Shown: positions 4,322-5,672 of the stretch, in pieces
Numbering within the stretch: the stretch's first letter is position 1
How the letters are laid out: every line of letters starts with the position of its first letter
Assembly (NCBI GenBank): GCA_964373675.1
Contig: CAYJVO010000031.1
Coordinates: 1 to 5,672 of the forward strand
DNA: 5,672 nt
Source of the DNA: CAYHXN01 sp964373675
GTDB lineage: Bacteria; Patescibacteriota; Minisyncoccia; UBA6257; WO2-44-18
Direction of reading: 5' to 3'
Translations under genes and position numbers: made by a program
Notes under the pieces: model-generated
Seen by the model: only the letters and a program-made list of their open reading frames with translations
Databases searched by the model: none
Told to the model about the DNA's origin: nothing

Positions 4322-5602
4322 TTAACGCAGGCGGCGAGACATTAATGCGGTTATTTCGTCTTCTGCTTGCTGAATGGCTTTTTGCGGTACCAGCCGGCCG
4401 GTGATGACATTTTCAATCATTTTAGAAAAGGAATTTTCAACCGCCAAGTTGTCAATTTGCGGCCAAGAACGGGCTGTCAGCGCTTGCTTGGTAAACATTC
4501 CGATTTCCGGATCGTCGCTCATTGCGGCAATCAGCGACCGGAGCGCCGGCGGTTTGCCGGTAAGCTGGAGATATTTTCGCGAGGCATCGGAGTTCGCAGT
4601 CAAATACATTATAAAATCCCAGGCGGCATCGTAGCTCTGGCTTTTGGCCGAAACCGCTAAACCCCAATAATTGGCATAATTGACATTTTTCTCCGCGCCG
4701 CTCGTTTGGGGCATTGGCGCGGCGGTAAAGTTCAAAAACGGATTTTTTTCTTTCAAAAGCGCGATTTGGTGAGAATAATTAAACATCATGGCTGTCTGTC
4801 CTTCCGAGAAACTGTCAACAGAAAAGGGTAAACTGTCGTTCCAGGTGTAGTAAGGACTGCGGGCATTGGAAAATTGAGTATAGAAATTTAAGCTTTCCAG
4901 CCCTTCGTCAGCAAAAACGGCCCGGGTAAATTCCTTATCTGTCATAGGAACGCCAGATTGGAGCATCAGCAGATTTAAAATGTCCGAGGCGCGGTTAACG
5001 CTTTTGTTGGAACCGCCAATGGCGGCGGCCATTTTGGCGAGTCGGCCGGTTTTATCCAGCTCGCGCAGTTTTGGTATCAGGTTTTGGAATTCCAGCCAGT
5101 TTTTTGGAGGAGCGGCAATGCCTTTGGCGTCAAAAGCGTCTTTGTTATAAAAAAGCGCAAGCGTATCTATATATAAAGGAAGAGCGTAAATCACTCCGTC
5201 AGGAGCAAAATTTTGTTCAACGATAGTCGGGTAAAGCCCGCGGAAGGCTGAAAGGGAAATCCGAGCGTCGGTTAAGGGGACGATTTTTCCAAAATGCTTA
5301 GGCAGCCAGGCGTTGTGGAACATAAAGATATCCGGTGCCTGGGTGCCGGCCAAAGCATTAATTAAATCGTTTTCATAAGTAGCGGCATTGATCTGTCGGT
5401 AATTAATCAATACCCGTGGTTGGAGTTTTTGATATTGACTGACAAGCTCGCCGATTATTTGCGGCGAATCAAAAACTCCCCAAAAATTCAGGGTGCCGGA
5501 AAGCCGTTCGCTGTCCCGGCGAATACCGAAAATCAAGGCCACTACAATAAGCAGAATAACTGCCGCGCCAATCAAAATTGCTAGCGCCTTTGTTCGATCC
5601 AT
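4322..5602 (-). CDS. Membrane-anchored extracellular solute-binding protein, family 1 (sugar-type ABC binding protein)
   Basis: This 426-residue protein, a usual length for the family, has an N-terminal membrane helix (about 6-27) and then the bilobed binding-protein fold. Recognisable segments are LNFWGVFDSP (38-47), APDIFMFHNAWL (89-100), the hallmark YALPLYIDTLALFYNKDAF (139-157), FSEGQTAMMFNYSHQI in the middle of the C-lobe half, NYANYWGLAVS, and AWDFIMYLTA near the end. There is no lipobox cysteine, so it is held by an uncleaved helix rather than by lipid. Relatives bind sugars or oligosaccharides for an ABC importer. The ligand cannot be read from the sequence. No permease or ATPase gene is nearby; three pilin-like genes follow within 5 bp instead, so a non-transport surface role is possible. 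The ATG at 5602 lacks a ribosome binding site, and the likely promoter lies immediately upstream. Confidence 0.88.
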   Translation of the reverse strand: MDRTKALAILIGAAVILLIVVALIFGIRRDSERLSGTLNFWGVFDSPQIIGELVSQYQKLQPRVLINYRQINAATYENDLINALAGTQAPDIFMFHNAWLPKHFGKIVPLTDARISLSAFRGLYPTIVEQNFAPDGVIYALPLYIDTLALFYNKDAFDAKGIAAPPKNWLEFQNLIPKLRELDKTGRLAKMAAAIGGSNKSVNRASDILNLLMLQSGVPMTDKEFTRAVFADEGLESLNFYTQFSNARSPYYTWNDSLPFSVDSFSEGQTAMMFNYSHQIALLKEKNPFLNFTAAPMPQTSGAEKNVNYANYWGLAVSAKSQSYDAAWDFIMYLTANSDASRKYLQLTGKPPALRSLIAAMSDDPEIGMFTKQALTARSWPQIDNLAVENSFSKMIENVITGRLVPQKAIQQAEDEITALMSRRLR

Positions 5603-5609
5603 TAATTAA

Positions 5610-5615
5610 AGTATA
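5610..5615 (-). promoter_or_regulatory. -10 element of the solute-binding protein/pilin operon
   Basis: TATACT on the minus strand (5615-5610) matches the -10 consensus at five of six positions. Transcription would begin about 5603, directly at the ATG (5602), so the mRNA is probably leaderless, in agreement with the missing Shine-Dalgarno. No good -35 box is seen 16-18 bp upstream; that position falls inside the repeat copy at 5621-5672. Confidence 0.5.
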
Positions 5616-5620
5616 TCATA

Positions 5621-5672
5621 TGCCGAATTTCCGAACGAAAACCACGGCCGGCCTACTCCGCCGTAGTAGCCT
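5621..5672. repeat. Second copy of the dispersed repeat element, cut by the window end
   Basis: This matches 2880-2931 at 51 of 52 bases in the same orientation. It ends inside the inner hairpin (after GCCGTAGTAGCCT), so the rest lies outside the window. It begins 19 bp before the start codon of the solute-binding protein and occupies its upstream promoter region. Confidence 0.9.

Noticed and set aside
5128..5135. Half-site CGTCAAAA of the palindrome inside the solute-binding protein gene
   Set aside because: It is only one half-site and lies within coding sequence; an 8-mer is expected by chance.
3160..5602. Recoded UGA (as in Gracilibacteria/Absconditabacteria)
   Set aside because: No in-frame TGA occurs in any convincing gene, and all stops seen are TAA or TAG. 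The absence of TGA stops is from a small sample and gives no support for recoding.

Overview
The window looks like a piece of a Patescibacteria (Candidate Phyla Radiation) genome, probably a Parcubacteria-type lineage. This is inferred from gene content, not from a marker gene. The clues are three small tandem type IV secretion pilin-like proteins, a membrane-anchored solute-binding protein with no transporter genes beside it, a TrpR/YerC-like HTH protein, a secreted beta-rich repeat domain of a kind I associate with these bacteria, and tight gene packing. No real gene has an in-frame TGA, so the standard bacterial code fits.

Layout. (1) Positions 3-911 (+) hold the C-terminal part of a large surface protein that starts before the window. 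(2) Positions 1008-1580 form a regulatory island: a TrpR-like gene on the minus strand (1045-1494) lies between two identical 20-bp perfect palindromes (1010-1029 and 1519-1538). The second palindrome lies in the divergent promoter region and contains the -35 box of the regulator. (3) Positions 1594-2860 (+) hold a two-gene operon: an SPFH/band-7 membrane protein overlapped by a small single-pass membrane protein of unknown function. It ends in a terminator whose hairpin includes the last codons. (4) Positions 2880-3126 are a GC-rich, non-coding, hairpin-dense repeat block between convergent operons. (5) Positions 5602-3160 (-) hold a four-gene cluster: a family 1 extracellular solute-binding protein, then three two-helix pilin-like proteins with signal peptides. 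The third pilin also has its own extended -10 promoter. (6) Positions 5621-5672 are a second, truncated copy of the start of the repeat block, in the same orientation. The minus-strand cluster is therefore bracketed by direct repeats.

How the parts may work together. The TrpR-like protein probably represses its own gene through the palindromes and may also control the SPFH operon. The binding protein and pilins probably act at the cell surface, either in capture of a ligand or as parts of a reduced type IV pilus or secretion apparatus. No ATPase, permease or VirB4-like gene is present here to decide between these. The most unusual features are the paired palindromes around the regulator, a heptamer tandem repeat inside a pilin signal peptide, and the structured repeat element present at both ends of the pilin cluster.
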